Assembly: GCF_014696615.1 (NCBI RefSeq)
Contig: NZ_JACJQJ010000019.1
Coordinates: 1 to 64,000 of the forward strand
Origin: Nostoc linckia FACHB-104
GTDB taxonomy: Bacteria; Cyanobacteriota; Cyanobacteriia; Cyanobacteriales; Nostocaceae
DNA: 64,000 nt
Direction: 5' to 3'
Of the stretch, positions 50,620 to 59,902 are shown one piece after another (the stretch's first letter is position 1; each line of letters begins with the position of its first letter). The notes beneath the pieces were generated by a model. The model made no database searches. It worked only from the letters and a program-made list of their open reading frames with translations, and had not been told where the DNA came from. A program made the translations under genes and the position numbers.

Positions 50620-52872
50620 TTACACATTTTCATGATGATTGACGCTTTTCATTGATGCTAAATCTGAGTAAGAAAAATTGCGTAGAGATAACATCATGGA
50701 GTTGATGCGTTCAGCCTGTAGTTTCATCGATAATAGGATTTTAGGTAGGTGGTTAATCAGAAAATCTAAATTGATTGTTTCTGTCTGATAACTAATTTCA
50801 CCGTTGGGTTGAGGATAATACAACTGATAAAGACGCAACAATTCTAACAGTTGATGAGTGTAGTCACTGATATCAGATAGTTGAGTGTAGATGAAGTTAA
50901 CGGGGTTTTTGATTTCTTGTGCTATACCTAACGCCCACAGCCCTAAACTAGACATTTTTTCGCTTTTAATCAGTTGTGCTTGTGTTTGTTGGACTTGCTG
51001 TAGGGCTTGTACTAATTCTTCGGTTTGGGCTTTAGCAGCAGCTTCTGCAGTGCGGCTGCTTTCATATAATTGTGCTTGCTGAATGGCAATTACTGCCTCA
51101 TCTGCGAGATGCTGCATTAAATCCATTTCCTCATCTTGCCAATTTCTAGGAGCAAAACACTCATGGGCAATGATTAACCCCCATAATTGGTTACTCATCG
51201 TTATTGGTACAATCAGATTTGCTTTAATCTGCAGGCTCTGTAAAAACTCTCGATGACAAGAAGCCAAATCTTCTGAAGCTACATTGTTGATTGCTCTAAC
51301 TCTTCCCCGTACGTAAAGACGAGCATAGTCTTCAGGGAAGCATTCTAATGGGGTTTTCATCCCTAAAATAGAGCGCAAGTTATTGTCTGCATCTTCAACA
51401 ACTACTTCACCTTCTAATTTCTCTAAAATCTTGTAAATTAACACCCTGTCTGTTTTGAGCAGTTTCCGCACTTCCCGCACAATAGTTTGCAAAGTGAGTT
51501 TGTAGTCTAAATTACTACGTATTTGGTTGGAAACTTGCTTCACTACCCTAGTTAGTTCTAAAGATTTTTGCAGTTGGGCTGTGCGTTCTTCTACTAAACT
51601 TTCTAGGTTCTCATTCATCGCCTGTACCTTTTGGTACATTTGCTGTTGTTGAATGGCGATCGCAAATTGATCGGCTAAAGCTTGGGCTAAAGTAAGTTCT
51701 TCTGGCTTCCATTTCGGCGCTTGTCCTTTTCTTTGCTCTAGCCAAGCTGCAAATGAAAGTTGAGGTAGCTTTTGCTGCTCATTGGTATCCCGGTGTCCTG
51801 CCCACATGATTTCTATCTCAACTTCCTTGCGGAAAACACTTAAAACCCCAAGGAAATTTTGACGGTAATTTAGAGGAATTACTAACATCCCCCGAATCTG
51901 AGTAGATTGGAACGCTGGAGCTAACTCTTCCCAATGCGGTTCTTTATATAAGTCAGTAATTGCCCAGATATTACCTGTTTTGCTCTCATTCATCCAGTCT
52001 TGCCATAGAGGATGCTCTTCTATGGCAAGACTGGCTGATTCATCTGGCACCGTCGGTTGCTCACCGAAGGTATACACCTCTTTTGTTGACTCCAGATAAA
52101 GTCTGCCACCTATCCCACCTAAAAGATTAATTGTTGCTTCTAGTGCAGTTTGTAATTGAATTGTGGGTTGCGAATGTAACAGATTGGTAATTCTGTTAAT
52201 GGCTACTTCTCGCTGTTGTTCAGCACGAGCTTGGCTAAGAAGAGAACTGTGAGCGATCGCTACTGATATTTGATCGGCAGCTTGCTGTACTACTTGTAGT
52301 TCCTGCTTCACATCTGTTCGCGGTGTACTGTGGTGCGATACCAATAATCCCCACAGACGAGGTCTTGCTGCTTGCTCTTGGGGATCGTGGTGTAAAATAG
52401 GCACCACTAGGGAAGACTGCACACCCATTGCCGTTAAGTATTGAATATGGCAAGGGTCTACTGCTCGATAATATATATTTTCACTTCTTAAAGATTTACC
52501 AGTTTCGGGACTATCTAACGGTGATAGTCCAATCCGCCCATTGGCTACATTCACAATTGAACGCTGCCGCGCCTTGAGAAACATATCTCGTGCTTCTTGG
52601 GGAATATCATCGGCGGGGAAGTGCAAACCTAACAGTGATGGTAGACGCTGTTGATGTATAGATTCAGCAACAACTTCACCACTGCCGTCGCTATCAAATC
52701 TATACACCATCACCCTATCTGTGCCCAAAAAGGCACAAATTTCTGCGACACTGGTATTTAATATGTCTTTAAGTTCCAGTGATTGCCTAATCCTAGCGGT
52801 TATGCGATATAGTAATCCTTCTTCGCCTGTTCCTGCTGCCAATTCCTGTGAGTACTCAGTCACTGCTGTCAT
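50620..52872 (-). CDS. Phytochrome/cyanobacteriochrome-like triple-GAF protein with degenerate histidine kinase
   Basis: The 750-residue protein has three GAF domains (about 22-215, 225-415, 440-605) and a C-terminal dimerisation helix pair. GAF1 has a phytochrome-like HFPADDIPQEAR and VDPCHIQYL with Cys141-His142. GAF3 has the cyanobacteriochrome-like CFPEDYARLYVRGRVRAI and LASCHREFL with Cys539-His540. Both are positions where bilins attach in related proteins. The HisKA-like region reads GIAQEIKNPVNF, with Gln652 in place of the phospho-His, and the HATPase domain is missing; the protein ends after SLRNFSYSD. It is likely a light sensor without kinase output, or a partner of another kinase. 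Confidence 0.85.
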   Translation of the reverse strand: MTAVTEYSQELAAGTGEEGLLYRITARIRQSLELKDILNTSVAEICAFLGTDRVMVYRFDSDGSGEVVAESIHQQRLPSLLGLHFPADDIPQEARDMFLKARQRSIVNVANGRIGLSPLDSPETGKSLRSENIYYRAVDPCHIQYLTAMGVQSSLVVPILHHDPQEQAARPRLWGLLVSHHSTPRTDVKQELQVVQQAADQISVAIAHSSLLSQARAEQQREVAINRITNLLHSQPTIQLQTALEATINLLGGIGGRLYLESTKEVYTFGEQPTVPDESASLAIEEHPLWQDWMNESKTGNIWAITDLYKEPHWEELAPAFQSTQIRGMLVIPLNYRQNFLGVLSVFRKEVEIEIMWAGHRDTNEQQKLPQLSFAAWLEQRKGQAPKWKPEELTLAQALADQFAIAIQQQQMYQKVQAMNENLESLVEERTAQLQKSLELTRVVKQVSNQIRSNLDYKLTLQTIVREVRKLLKTDRVLIYKILEKLEGEVVVEDADNNLRSILGMKTPLECFPEDYARLYVRGRVRAINNVASEDLASCHREFLQSLQIKANLIVPITMSNQLWGLIIAHECFAPRNWQDEEMDLMQHLADEAVIAIQQAQLYESSRTAEAAAKAQTEELVQALQQVQQTQAQLIKSEKMSSLGLWALGIAQEIKNPVNFIYTQLSDISDYTHQLLELLRLYQLYYPQPNGEISYQTETINLDFLINHLPKILLSMKLQAERINSMMLSLRNFSYSDLASMKSVNHHENV

Positions 52873-53286
52873 GTATTTCTACGTAGGTATAATGTATAAG
52901 TACGTAGACACTCCCTGATGTTTACCAATGCAAAAGCCTGCTAATCCGTTTGATTGTAATTAGCTGCTTTGCATAATTTTGCACGCTATTTGCACATTAT
53001 AAAAATTTATCAGTAATCACCTCATTACTACAACATTTCCTGCAATCAGTATTGTTACGGTTTATGAAGTAAAAAACTGTGCCAACTCTACTTATTTATA
53101 CCCATTATGGAACTATGGTACCAGATATTCCTATATCCGATGACTGATATCTGAATAGGAATATTTTGTAGTAGCAATTGCTTAAGCTGATATTTACCTG
53201 ATATTTGGCAGCACCTCAGTTATTGCACTACACGTAATACAAGCAAAATAAATATTAATAGGGCATGGGGCATGGGAAAGAGAGAC

Positions 53287-53431
53287 AGGACTTACGCAAC
53301 TGGCACAGTGATCCTCTGGCATAAGAGTCAAGAGTCAAGAGTCAAGGGTCAAAAATTTAGCTTTTTTGGACTCTTGACATTTGACCCTGGACAAACCCAA
53401 ACGAAAAAAATATGACACTTGCGTAAGTCCT
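53287..53431. mobile_element. MITE-like element, AGGACTTACGCAA ends
   Basis: Perfect 13-bp inverted ends AGGACTTACGCAA (53287-53299) and TTGCGTAAGTCCT (53419-53431) enclose 119 bases containing AGAGTCA/GGGTCAA heptamers. No convincing target duplication is seen. The gap 52873-53586 otherwise holds STRR and C-rich tracts near 53263-53282 and 53505-53540 and AT-rich promoter sequence of the GAF gene. Confidence 0.75.
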
Positions 53432-53586
53432 AAGAGATTTTCATGCGTGCTGGTGTACGCAGTTCATGACGACTGTTGAGAGAAAATTAGGAAATTCTTG
53501 ACTCCCCCTGCTCCCTGCCCCCTGCCCCTCTGCCTGCATAGCAATTGGTTATTTTTTTAATTGGAAGTCCCTTTATCCCAACATCA

Positions 53587-54648
53587 TTAATGTTTGTGAT
53601 GATTCCGCATAGCTTTATGGATTTTCTTCCAGCGTTCTTTCTCAGCTAATTGCGCCCGTTGGTCTTGTTTGCGGACAAGATAGTTCAGTTCTTTTTGCAA
53701 TTTTTGGTAGCTGAGAAATCTTGAATAATCAAGTTTTCCCTCAAGTAATGCTTGTTGCACTGCACAATCGGGTTCGTTGTTGTGTTGGCAATTACGAAAA
53801 CGGCATTCTGCAGCTAAGATTTCGATATCTGCAAAGGTTCCTTGTAAGCTTTCATCACCTGCCCAGATTTGAAGTTCTCGCATTCCTGGAGTATCGATAA
53901 TTAAGCCACCTGTTGGCAGTAATATCAATTCTCGATTTGTCGTCGTGTGTCTACCTCTGTCGTCACCGCGACGCACTGATTGTACAGCTTGTACTGAAAT
54001 ACCTTTGAGTTGGTTGGTGAGAGTAGATTTACCCACACCAGAAGACCCTAATAAAGCAACTGTTTGTCCTGGTTGAAGATAAGTTTTCAAGGCCTCTAAT
54101 CCTTGATTAGTGGTGGCACTCAATGCCAGAATTGGTACCCCAAGGGCTACAGCCTCGACTTCAGATATACACTCATCTAAAGAGTTGCACAGGTCTGCTT
54201 TATTTAAAACTATGACTGGATTTGCACCACTTTCCCAAGCCAAAATCAGATAGCGCTCAATTCTTCTGGGGTTAAAGTCACCATCAAGTCCACAAACCAA
54301 GAACACCGTATCAACGTTAGCTGCAACAATTTGTTCTTGAGTTTTACTACCAACGGTTTTTCGGGAAAACTTGCTTTTTCTCGGCAAAATTCCGTGAATG
54401 GTTGCGCTTCCCTCTGACTCTCTCGCCTGAATAATTACCCAATCGCCAACAGCAGGAAAATCTTGCGGTTGGGTAGCTTGATGTCGCAGTTTACCTGTAA
54501 CTTCTGCTGTGAGTTCTCCCTGTTCACTATAGATGATGTAAGTATTTCTGTATTCAATAGCAACCCTACCAACGCTAAAACCTTCTTGGCGATAGGGTGT
54601 AAAACTGTGAGTAAAAAAGTCACTCCAGCCTAAAAAATCCAAATTCAT
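53587..54648 (-). CDS. rsgA: Small ribosomal subunit biogenesis GTPase RsgA
   Basis: The 353-residue protein has the circularly permuted GTPase order: LNKADL (G4), then [16 protein letters not shown] (G1, P-loop) and [13 protein letters not shown] (G3). An N-terminal OB domain (about 35-95) precedes it. The C-terminal zinc knuckle [17 protein letters not shown] follows. RsgA helps mature the 30S subunit. Full length. A basic tail ending in RNHHKH is present. Confidence 0.95.
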   Translation of the reverse strand: MNLDFLGWSDFFTHSFTPYRQEGFSVGRVAIEYRNTYIIYSEQGELTAEVTGKLRHQATQPQDFPAVGDWVIIQARESEGSATIHGILPRKSKFSRKTVGSKTQEQIVAANVDTVFLVCGLDGDFNPRRIERYLILAWESGANPVIVLNKADLCNSLDECISEVEAVALGVPILALSATTNQGLEALKTYLQPGQTVALLGSSGVGKSTLTNQLKGISVQAVQSVRRGDDRGRHTTTNRELILLPTGGLIIDTPGMRELQIWAGDESLQGTFADIEILAAECRFRNCQHNNEPDCAVQQALLEGKLDYSRFLSYQKLQKELNYLVRKQDQRAQLAEKERWKKIHKAMRNHHKH

Positions 54649-55164
54649 TGATTTTTCCTCGATGTGTGCTGCTTGCTATACACAAGGCGCACAGAGGCGG
54701 ACACTTTTTTCGATGAATTTTTCTAGTGTCTGTAAATTCGAGTATCATTCCTGTAAATGGAGGACTGAACGAAAATCTCTGCGCCTTGTTTTGGTTGAGT
54801 TTTTGAAGGGAACCCGGACGGCTTGCAATTCAGTCATCATTCTTCCTCTCTGATTGATGTACTACAAGAATAATCTACATTACTACATTATCTCATTTCG
54901 GCAAACCCGGCATCAAATAAGTGGCTCTCATAAGGAGATTGCTGTCCTTAATAGTCACAATCATTTGAGCAAACAGTAAACCCACCTGTGGCAAAGCTTT
55001 TCGTGCGTTACGGCGTAAGCCTAACACACGCTACTGAGAGCCTACAGAGTGGACAACAGAAATTTTTAGTTGACTGTTTGTTCAGTCATAAATAAACTAA
55101 GAGTAATAGCTTTCAAAAAGTGTTGTAGTATATACAAATTTTTTGCCCCTATTGGAGGTGAATT
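54649..55164. other. Intergenic gap with a GTGCGTTA palindrome
   Basis: The gap between divergent rsgA and the MBL-like gene carries a GTGCGTTACGG / CCTAACACACG hairpin at 55003-55030 and no gene I can support. Promoters for both genes must be here. Confidence 0.5.
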
Positions 55165-55857
55165 ATGGTTTGGCAAGAAGTAATTGCAGGCAGCAATGTC
55201 TGGGTTTATGAATATGTTGCCAATGGGTACAAAGCTAATGCGATCGCCATTCCGCTCAATGAGAATAATTTCGCGATTGTCAGTCCACCAATTAAATTAT
55301 CTGCAGCTGACTTTGCGGCAATCGATACTAAAGGAGAGGTCACAGCATTAATTGCACCCCATTCTGGACATGATCTCGGTCAAGCAGAATGGCAAACCCG
55401 TTATCCCAAGGCTATTTCCTATGCTCCTGCCACTGCATTAGATCAACTCCAGCCCATTGCCGGACGACCATTTATGCCACTTTCACAACTTTCTGCTGAA
55501 AGTGTGGAATTTCGAGAAGTTCCCGGTACACAAAAAGGAGGGACGATCGCTATTTCGCGGCAAGGTGAACGACCTGTAGTTTATCTTGATGAGTTGGTAA
55601 CTAACTGGTCATCACTCCCAGATTCCTGGACAAAGCTATTGTTTTGGTTAACGGGGAGTGCGCCTGGACTGAAGATAAATCGCTTATATTTAAACTTGCT
55701 TTGTCCAGATGGGAAGGCTGTAGCTCAAACTGTATTAGATGCGCTCAAAGATGATCCCGCCATCGTCCCAGCACACGGGACTCCCCTAATTCATCCAGGT
55801 GATGCAGCACGAGTGCGATCGCTAGTAGAGCCATTAGCAAAATCAGCTATAGCTTAA
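55165..55857 (+). CDS. Metallo-beta-lactamase-fold-like protein (degenerate)
   Basis: The 230-residue protein has GGAGG before the ATG. The layout VWVYEYVANGYKANAIAIPL, LIAPHSGHDLGQAEW, SYAPATALDQLQPI and IVPAHGTPLIHPGD resembles MBL-fold hydrolases in which HxHxDH is reduced to HSGHD and PAHG is kept. Metal binding may therefore be partial. It may be a DUF4336-like protein. The function is unknown, with no signal peptide. Confidence 0.65.
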   Translation: MVWQEVIAGSNVWVYEYVANGYKANAIAIPLNENNFAIVSPPIKLSAADFAAIDTKGEVTALIAPHSGHDLGQAEWQTRYPKAISYAPATALDQLQPIAGRPFMPLSQLSAESVEFREVPGTQKGGTIAISRQGERPVVYLDELVTNWSSLPDSWTKLLFWLTGSAPGLKINRLYLNLLCPDGKAVAQTVLDALKDDPAIVPAHGTPLIHPGDAARVRSLVEPLAKSAIA

Positions 55858-55944
55858 GTGTTTGCAGTATTGTTTTTCAGGTTTGATGCGGTTTTGTAAC
55901 ATGATGTAGCATAAAAGCAGAATTTGATCGGCAACACATTATCT

Positions 55945-56517
55945 ATGCGTGAACTGAAATATTACGTCGCTTGTACAGTGGATCGATTTATCGCTAGAGA
56001 AGACGGTTCGTTTGACTTTTTTCTCATGGAAGGGGAACATGTTGCTGATTTACTCGAAAAATTTCCTGAAACAATTCCAGTTCACTTTCGAGACAAACTT
56101 GGTATCACAGCAGAGAATCAATACTTTGATGCTGTAGTGATGGGACGTAGAACTTACGAAGTGGGATTAAAGGAAAATATCACCAACCCTTACCCACAGA
56201 TGCAGCAGTATGTTTTTTCTCGCACCTGGAAAGAAAGCCCCGATCAAACTGTAGAACTAGTTTCAACCGATCCTGTGGTACGTATTAGAGAATTGAAGCA
56301 GCAACCAGGCAAAGATATCTGGCTGTGCGGCGGTGGAGATTTAGCAACCACGCTGTTTGAAGAGATTGATGAGTTGATTTTAAAAGTGCATCCCATTCTG
56401 CTTGGTTCTGGGATTCCACTATTTTCGGGTGTCATTAAGCTAACTTCATTACAACTCACCAACAGCAAAATTTATAACAACGGGTTTATGTTGCTACACT
56501 ATCGGCTGAAGCATTGA
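55945..56517 (+). CDS. Dihydrofolate-reductase-like (RibD C-terminal) protein
   Basis: From ATG 55945 the protein is 190 residues (a TTG at 55924 adds seven). It shows the RibD C-terminal/DHFR fold: YYVACTVDRFIAREDGSFDF, VVMGRRTYEVG, YVFSRTWKESPDQTV, DIWLCGGGDLATTLFEEIDE and ILLGSGIPLFSG. Such stand-alone domains probably use NADPH, but their substrates are unknown. It is 87 bases after the MBL-like gene on the same strand. Confidence 0.88.
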   Translation: MRELKYYVACTVDRFIAREDGSFDFFLMEGEHVADLLEKFPETIPVHFRDKLGITAENQYFDAVVMGRRTYEVGLKENITNPYPQMQQYVFSRTWKESPDQTVELVSTDPVVRIRELKQQPGKDIWLCGGGDLATTLFEEIDELILKVHPILLGSGIPLFSGVIKLTSLQLTNSKIYNNGFMLLHYRLKH

Positions 56518-56560
56518 AATAAGTCAGGTCGGCTAAATTAAAAATAGCTGGCTGAGGCTG

Positions 56561-56601
56561 TCATTGGTCATTGGTCATTGGTCATTTGTCATTTGTCATT
56601 T
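56561..56601. repeat. STRR tract (GTCATTG/GTCATTT heptamers)
   Basis: Six GTCATTG/GTCATTT units downstream of the DHFR-like gene. Confidence 0.85.
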
Positions 56602-56781
56602 TTTATTGGTAAAGATTTCACACCTCTTTACATTTCTTATAAATTACAGAAATTCGGCGCTTGATTGTCCGCTTCTTCAAGGATGTAGGATGAATCGTCA
56701 CCCCGCAGACTTGGGTTATGGGGCATTGATGGCTTTTCCCATGCCCCATGCCATCTGTGGTGTTCTTGTTTCAAAATGGTA

Positions 56782-57888
56782 TTACTTTTTGCGGCGTACA
56801 TAGCTAACCCCATCAAGCCAGATAACACTTTTGGGGTCTTTGGGATCAGTAATTAAGATGCGACGCTCGCTTGAGCCATCATCGTAATTGATGTATAGCA
56901 TCAGCCCTGCAATGCGATAGCGACCGCGCTCATTAGGTGCCACGCTGTTGGTTGCAAAAGATTCGTTACTGGCACCAGCACCTTGACCACGCACGACTCG
57001 GCCATCGGGCGAAAAGCTGTATTGCTGCCAAGCTACAACTGACTGGCTACCTCCAAGCGCAATGTTACCTGTGCCAGAAAGTGAGCGGAATAATCCGTTA
57101 AGTTTGAAGTTATCCGGCAATTTCGGATATGTCTTTGAGAAAGGTAACGCTTTCCAGCCGTCCTTGTTTGCCAGTTCTATTTTGCCCCCCTGACTGCGCC
57201 AACGCGTCCATTCGTCTGGTTTGGCGCGTTTGTGAGCTGCAATACCACCGCTGAAGGAAAGCCCTTCGACGTTGGTGAGGGCATCACCGTTGCGAAACAG
57301 CACAACAGGATAGATATCAGTAGTTAAGAAGCCACCAATACCCATCACTGTACGGGAATTAAAACCAAAGCTGTCAATCTGCTTCACAAGTTCGTTGTCT
57401 GATGAGGAAGTAGCAGGCTCCGGTTTTTTGGCAGCAGGCTGTTCTGTCTTTTTGGGTGTTTTGGGTGGTTTACTTACTGGCGAGAGCAGTTGTGGTGATA
57501 CTTTGGCAAACTGAGCATCAGGCATCCGGGACACCGAAAGCGCTACAGAGCAGGGATTGATATTGGCGTTTTGACTGGTGATTTGTTTGGTGATTATAGA
57601 CAGAGCTTGATCGAGTTGTTGCTTTTGGGTGGGGTGCCGATCGAGTTCAGGTAAGCGTGCGCGGATTTGAGCGACACCGTTGGTAGTTTCCCACGCTTCG
57701 ACTTTAGCAGCATCGCTGACGGTGAAGCCACTGCCCTGCTTGCATTCCGTGGCAAAGTAATCGAATGCCATCACAGTCAGCGCGGCCTTCATAAATGGCT
57801 CACTTGTGACATCAGTATCTTGGGCGTAGGCACTGTGCATCGCAGTTAGTGACATCACCAGAGTCATTGCCATAGCATTTACTCGCAT
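56782..57888 (-). CDS. Secreted hypothetical protein, composition unlike its neighbours
   Basis: The best start is ATG 57888 (GGGAG 6 bases upstream; 368 residues). A signal peptide (MAMTLVMSLTAMHSAYAQD) is followed by a domain with two Cys (ATECKQGSGF, NINPCSVAL). A Pro/Lys linker with PKTPKKTEQPAAKKPEPATS comes next, then a C-terminal beta-rich domain with repeated Tyr/Trp/Gly (WQQYSFSPDGRVVRGQGAGA, INYDDGSSERRILITDP). I do not recognise the family. Parts of this gene are notably G+C-rich (37 of 60 bases at 57181-57240 against 26 of 60 at 58261-58320), which suggests acquisition from another bacterium. Confidence 0.75.
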   Translation of the reverse strand: MRVNAMAMTLVMSLTAMHSAYAQDTDVTSEPFMKAALTVMAFDYFATECKQGSGFTVSDAAKVEAWETTNGVAQIRARLPELDRHPTQKQQLDQALSIITKQITSQNANINPCSVALSVSRMPDAQFAKVSPQLLSPVSKPPKTPKKTEQPAAKKPEPATSSSDNELVKQIDSFGFNSRTVMGIGGFLTTDIYPVVLFRNGDALTNVEGLSFSGGIAAHKRAKPDEWTRWRSQGGKIELANKDGWKALPFSKTYPKLPDNFKLNGLFRSLSGTGNIALGGSQSVVAWQQYSFSPDGRVVRGQGAGASNESFATNSVAPNERGRYRIAGLMLYINYDDGSSERRILITDPKDPKSVIWLDGVSYVRRKK

Positions 57889-58170
57889 AAAAACTCCCGT
57901 ATCCTCACTTAACGGTTTAATTGAACGGCAGTAGATATCTTTAGCACCCATAAGTGCAAATTATCTCTGTTTTTTCCACTCTCATGAGTCTTTATACCGC
58001 GATCGCTTAACAATTATTTATCCTTTAGCCTGTCATATCAGCACCAATAACTCAATATAGGACTCATATTTGATTTTTGAAGTTCACCTAGTAGGATGCT
58101 TTAGCGGCGAGAGTACGGCATCAGTGTCAACGCTTTTCTAAATCTTGCTTTCAGTGAGAGTTACATTAAA

Positions 58171-59124
58171 CTAGCGATCGTGGTATTCCTCAAAATTGAT
58201 GATTGGCCCAGAAGGTACAATTCGATTGGGATTAATATCAGTCATACTCATGTAATAGGAACCCTTGATAAAGCCTAGATTGCAAGTCGCTTTAAACTCA
58301 GGACGCTGATATAAATCCTTGAGATAATTCCAGAGGTTTGGATAGTCGATAATTCGCCGCAAATTGCACTTAAACAGACCGTAATATACTGAATCGAAGC
58401 GATATAGTGTTGCAAACATGCAAATATCAGCTTCTGTGAGTTGATTACCACATAAATAGCGCTGCTTACTCAGAATGACTTCCCATCGCTCTAAATTCTC
58501 GAACAGTTCAGCGATCGCCTCTTCATAAGCCGTTTGTTCCCTCGCAAAACCAGCACGGTAAACACCAACATTTATTGGGAGATAAATTGCATCTATCGTT
58601 TCATCAATCTGCTGTTGTAGTTCACGTGGATATAAGTCTATTTTCTTGGTTGCTAAAGAAGCAAATTCTACGTCAAACATTCGCATAATTTCGCGAGATT
58701 CATTATTGACGATGGTTTGATTTTTTTGATCCCACAACGCTGGAACTGTAATTCTTCCTGTATATTTAGGATTGGCTTTCAGATATATTTCTTGCAAATA
58801 TCGAGCCTGATTTACCGAGTCAGAACTAGCTCCCGATATTTCAGAAAACATCCACCCCTGGTCACTCATCACCATATCCGCAATAGCCACTGAGATGACA
58901 TTATTCAATCCCTTAAGTTCTCGCATAATTAAGGTACGATGTGCCCAAGGACAAGCTAAAGAAACGTAGAGGTGGTAGCGTCCTGCTTCTGTTTTAAACC
59001 CGCTTGATCCATCAGCAGTGACGCGATCGCGAAACGTTGTGGGTATGTCATGTAACTCAACGCTTTGATTTTGCTCTCTCTCATCGGTTGTCCATTTACC
59101 TGCAACCATCATTCCTGATGCCAT
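58171..59124 (-). CDS. Glutathionyl-hydroquinone reductase-like GST (Xi class)
   Basis: The 317-residue protein has the Xi-class GST catalytic motif ACPWAHRTLIM (Cys in CPW) after GRYHLYVSL. It also shows the preceding FKTEAGRYHLYVSLACPWAH context and the C-terminal helical domain with LTEADICMFATLYRFDSVY. Such enzymes reduce glutathionyl-hydroquinones. The upstream N-terminal segment matches the ECM4/YqjG subfamily. Full length. Confidence 0.92.
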   Translation of the reverse strand: MASGMMVAGKWTTDEREQNQSVELHDIPTTFRDRVTADGSSGFKTEAGRYHLYVSLACPWAHRTLIMRELKGLNNVISVAIADMVMSDQGWMFSEISGASSDSVNQARYLQEIYLKANPKYTGRITVPALWDQKNQTIVNNESREIMRMFDVEFASLATKKIDLYPRELQQQIDETIDAIYLPINVGVYRAGFAREQTAYEEAIAELFENLERWEVILSKQRYLCGNQLTEADICMFATLYRFDSVYYGLFKCNLRRIIDYPNLWNYLKDLYQRPEFKATCNLGFIKGSYYMSMTDINPNRIVPSGPIINFEEYHDR

Positions 59125-59902
59125 AATTTTCTCCTAAGGGCGATCGTATAATTGTATTTTTGCTGTTTTAGTTAATTCAACATGGTATTTTTTTGATTGC
59201 AACTGCTGTTGCTTAAATCATTTCATGTACATGAAAAAATCAACCCCAGTCAGGGATTTCAAAATTTAATATTTAAGACCTCACAGATAAATCTGTGGTC
59301 TTAAATTTCATATTAAGATGCTTCTACGAAATTCATATCTGAAAAAAGTCTACCTGGACTCATCAACGAAATATATAAATTTACTCTGACTATCTCTGAC
59401 TTTCGTTATTAGTATTAGAAGATAATATAACGAAAGTTATAGGTAGGAATGCTTTGCTTCTGTACGTTATTTGGAAAGGTACAGCGCTTTTGAGGTAAGT
59501 GAGGTACACCAATTTTAGGAATGCTTTTTAAACTTTGAATTTGATTCAGTTGCTGTACCTCATAAACATCGAATCTGCTGTAAATTATAAAAATGCTCAA
59601 CTATTCAGCTAAACTAAGTTTTAGGGTATGTGATGCCGCAAGCTAACTCATCATGAAGCTTTTCAGCAGATTATGACTAAATACAGTTCAGTTAAGAAAA
59701 TTAATTGATAACAAAACCAGAAAACTAGTTACTCAACAAACAAAACAGAACAATAATTTTGGAGGGGGTTTGGGGGACGCAACCGTCACCCAATCGGGGG
59801 TTTGGGGGAGAATCCCCCAATTCTGCTGGCTTTTTTAATCAGTGACAAATCAATTGCTAATGAGCTTAAGCCAAGCGTATTAAATTATAGCTAAATTACC
59901 CA
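59125..59902. other. Gap with hairpins and G-rich direct repeats
   Basis: A hairpin TTTAAGACC..GGTCTTAAA with an inner CACAGAT/ATCTGTG stem lies at 59272-59305. An inverted ACTTTCGTTAT/ATAACGAAAGT pair lies near 59398-59432. GGGGGTTTGGGGGA is directly repeated near 59763 and 59796. No gene could be supported; the 61-codon frame at 59415-59600 (minus) is not convincing. Confidence 0.55.

Noticed and set aside
54662-54853. 63-codon plus-strand frame next to rsgA
   Set aside because: No recognisable features or ribosome binding site; lies in the rsgA promoter region.
59415-59600. 61-codon minus-strand frame in the gap before the polysaccharide operon
   Set aside because: AT-rich, overlaps an inverted repeat, and has no start signal or family likeness.
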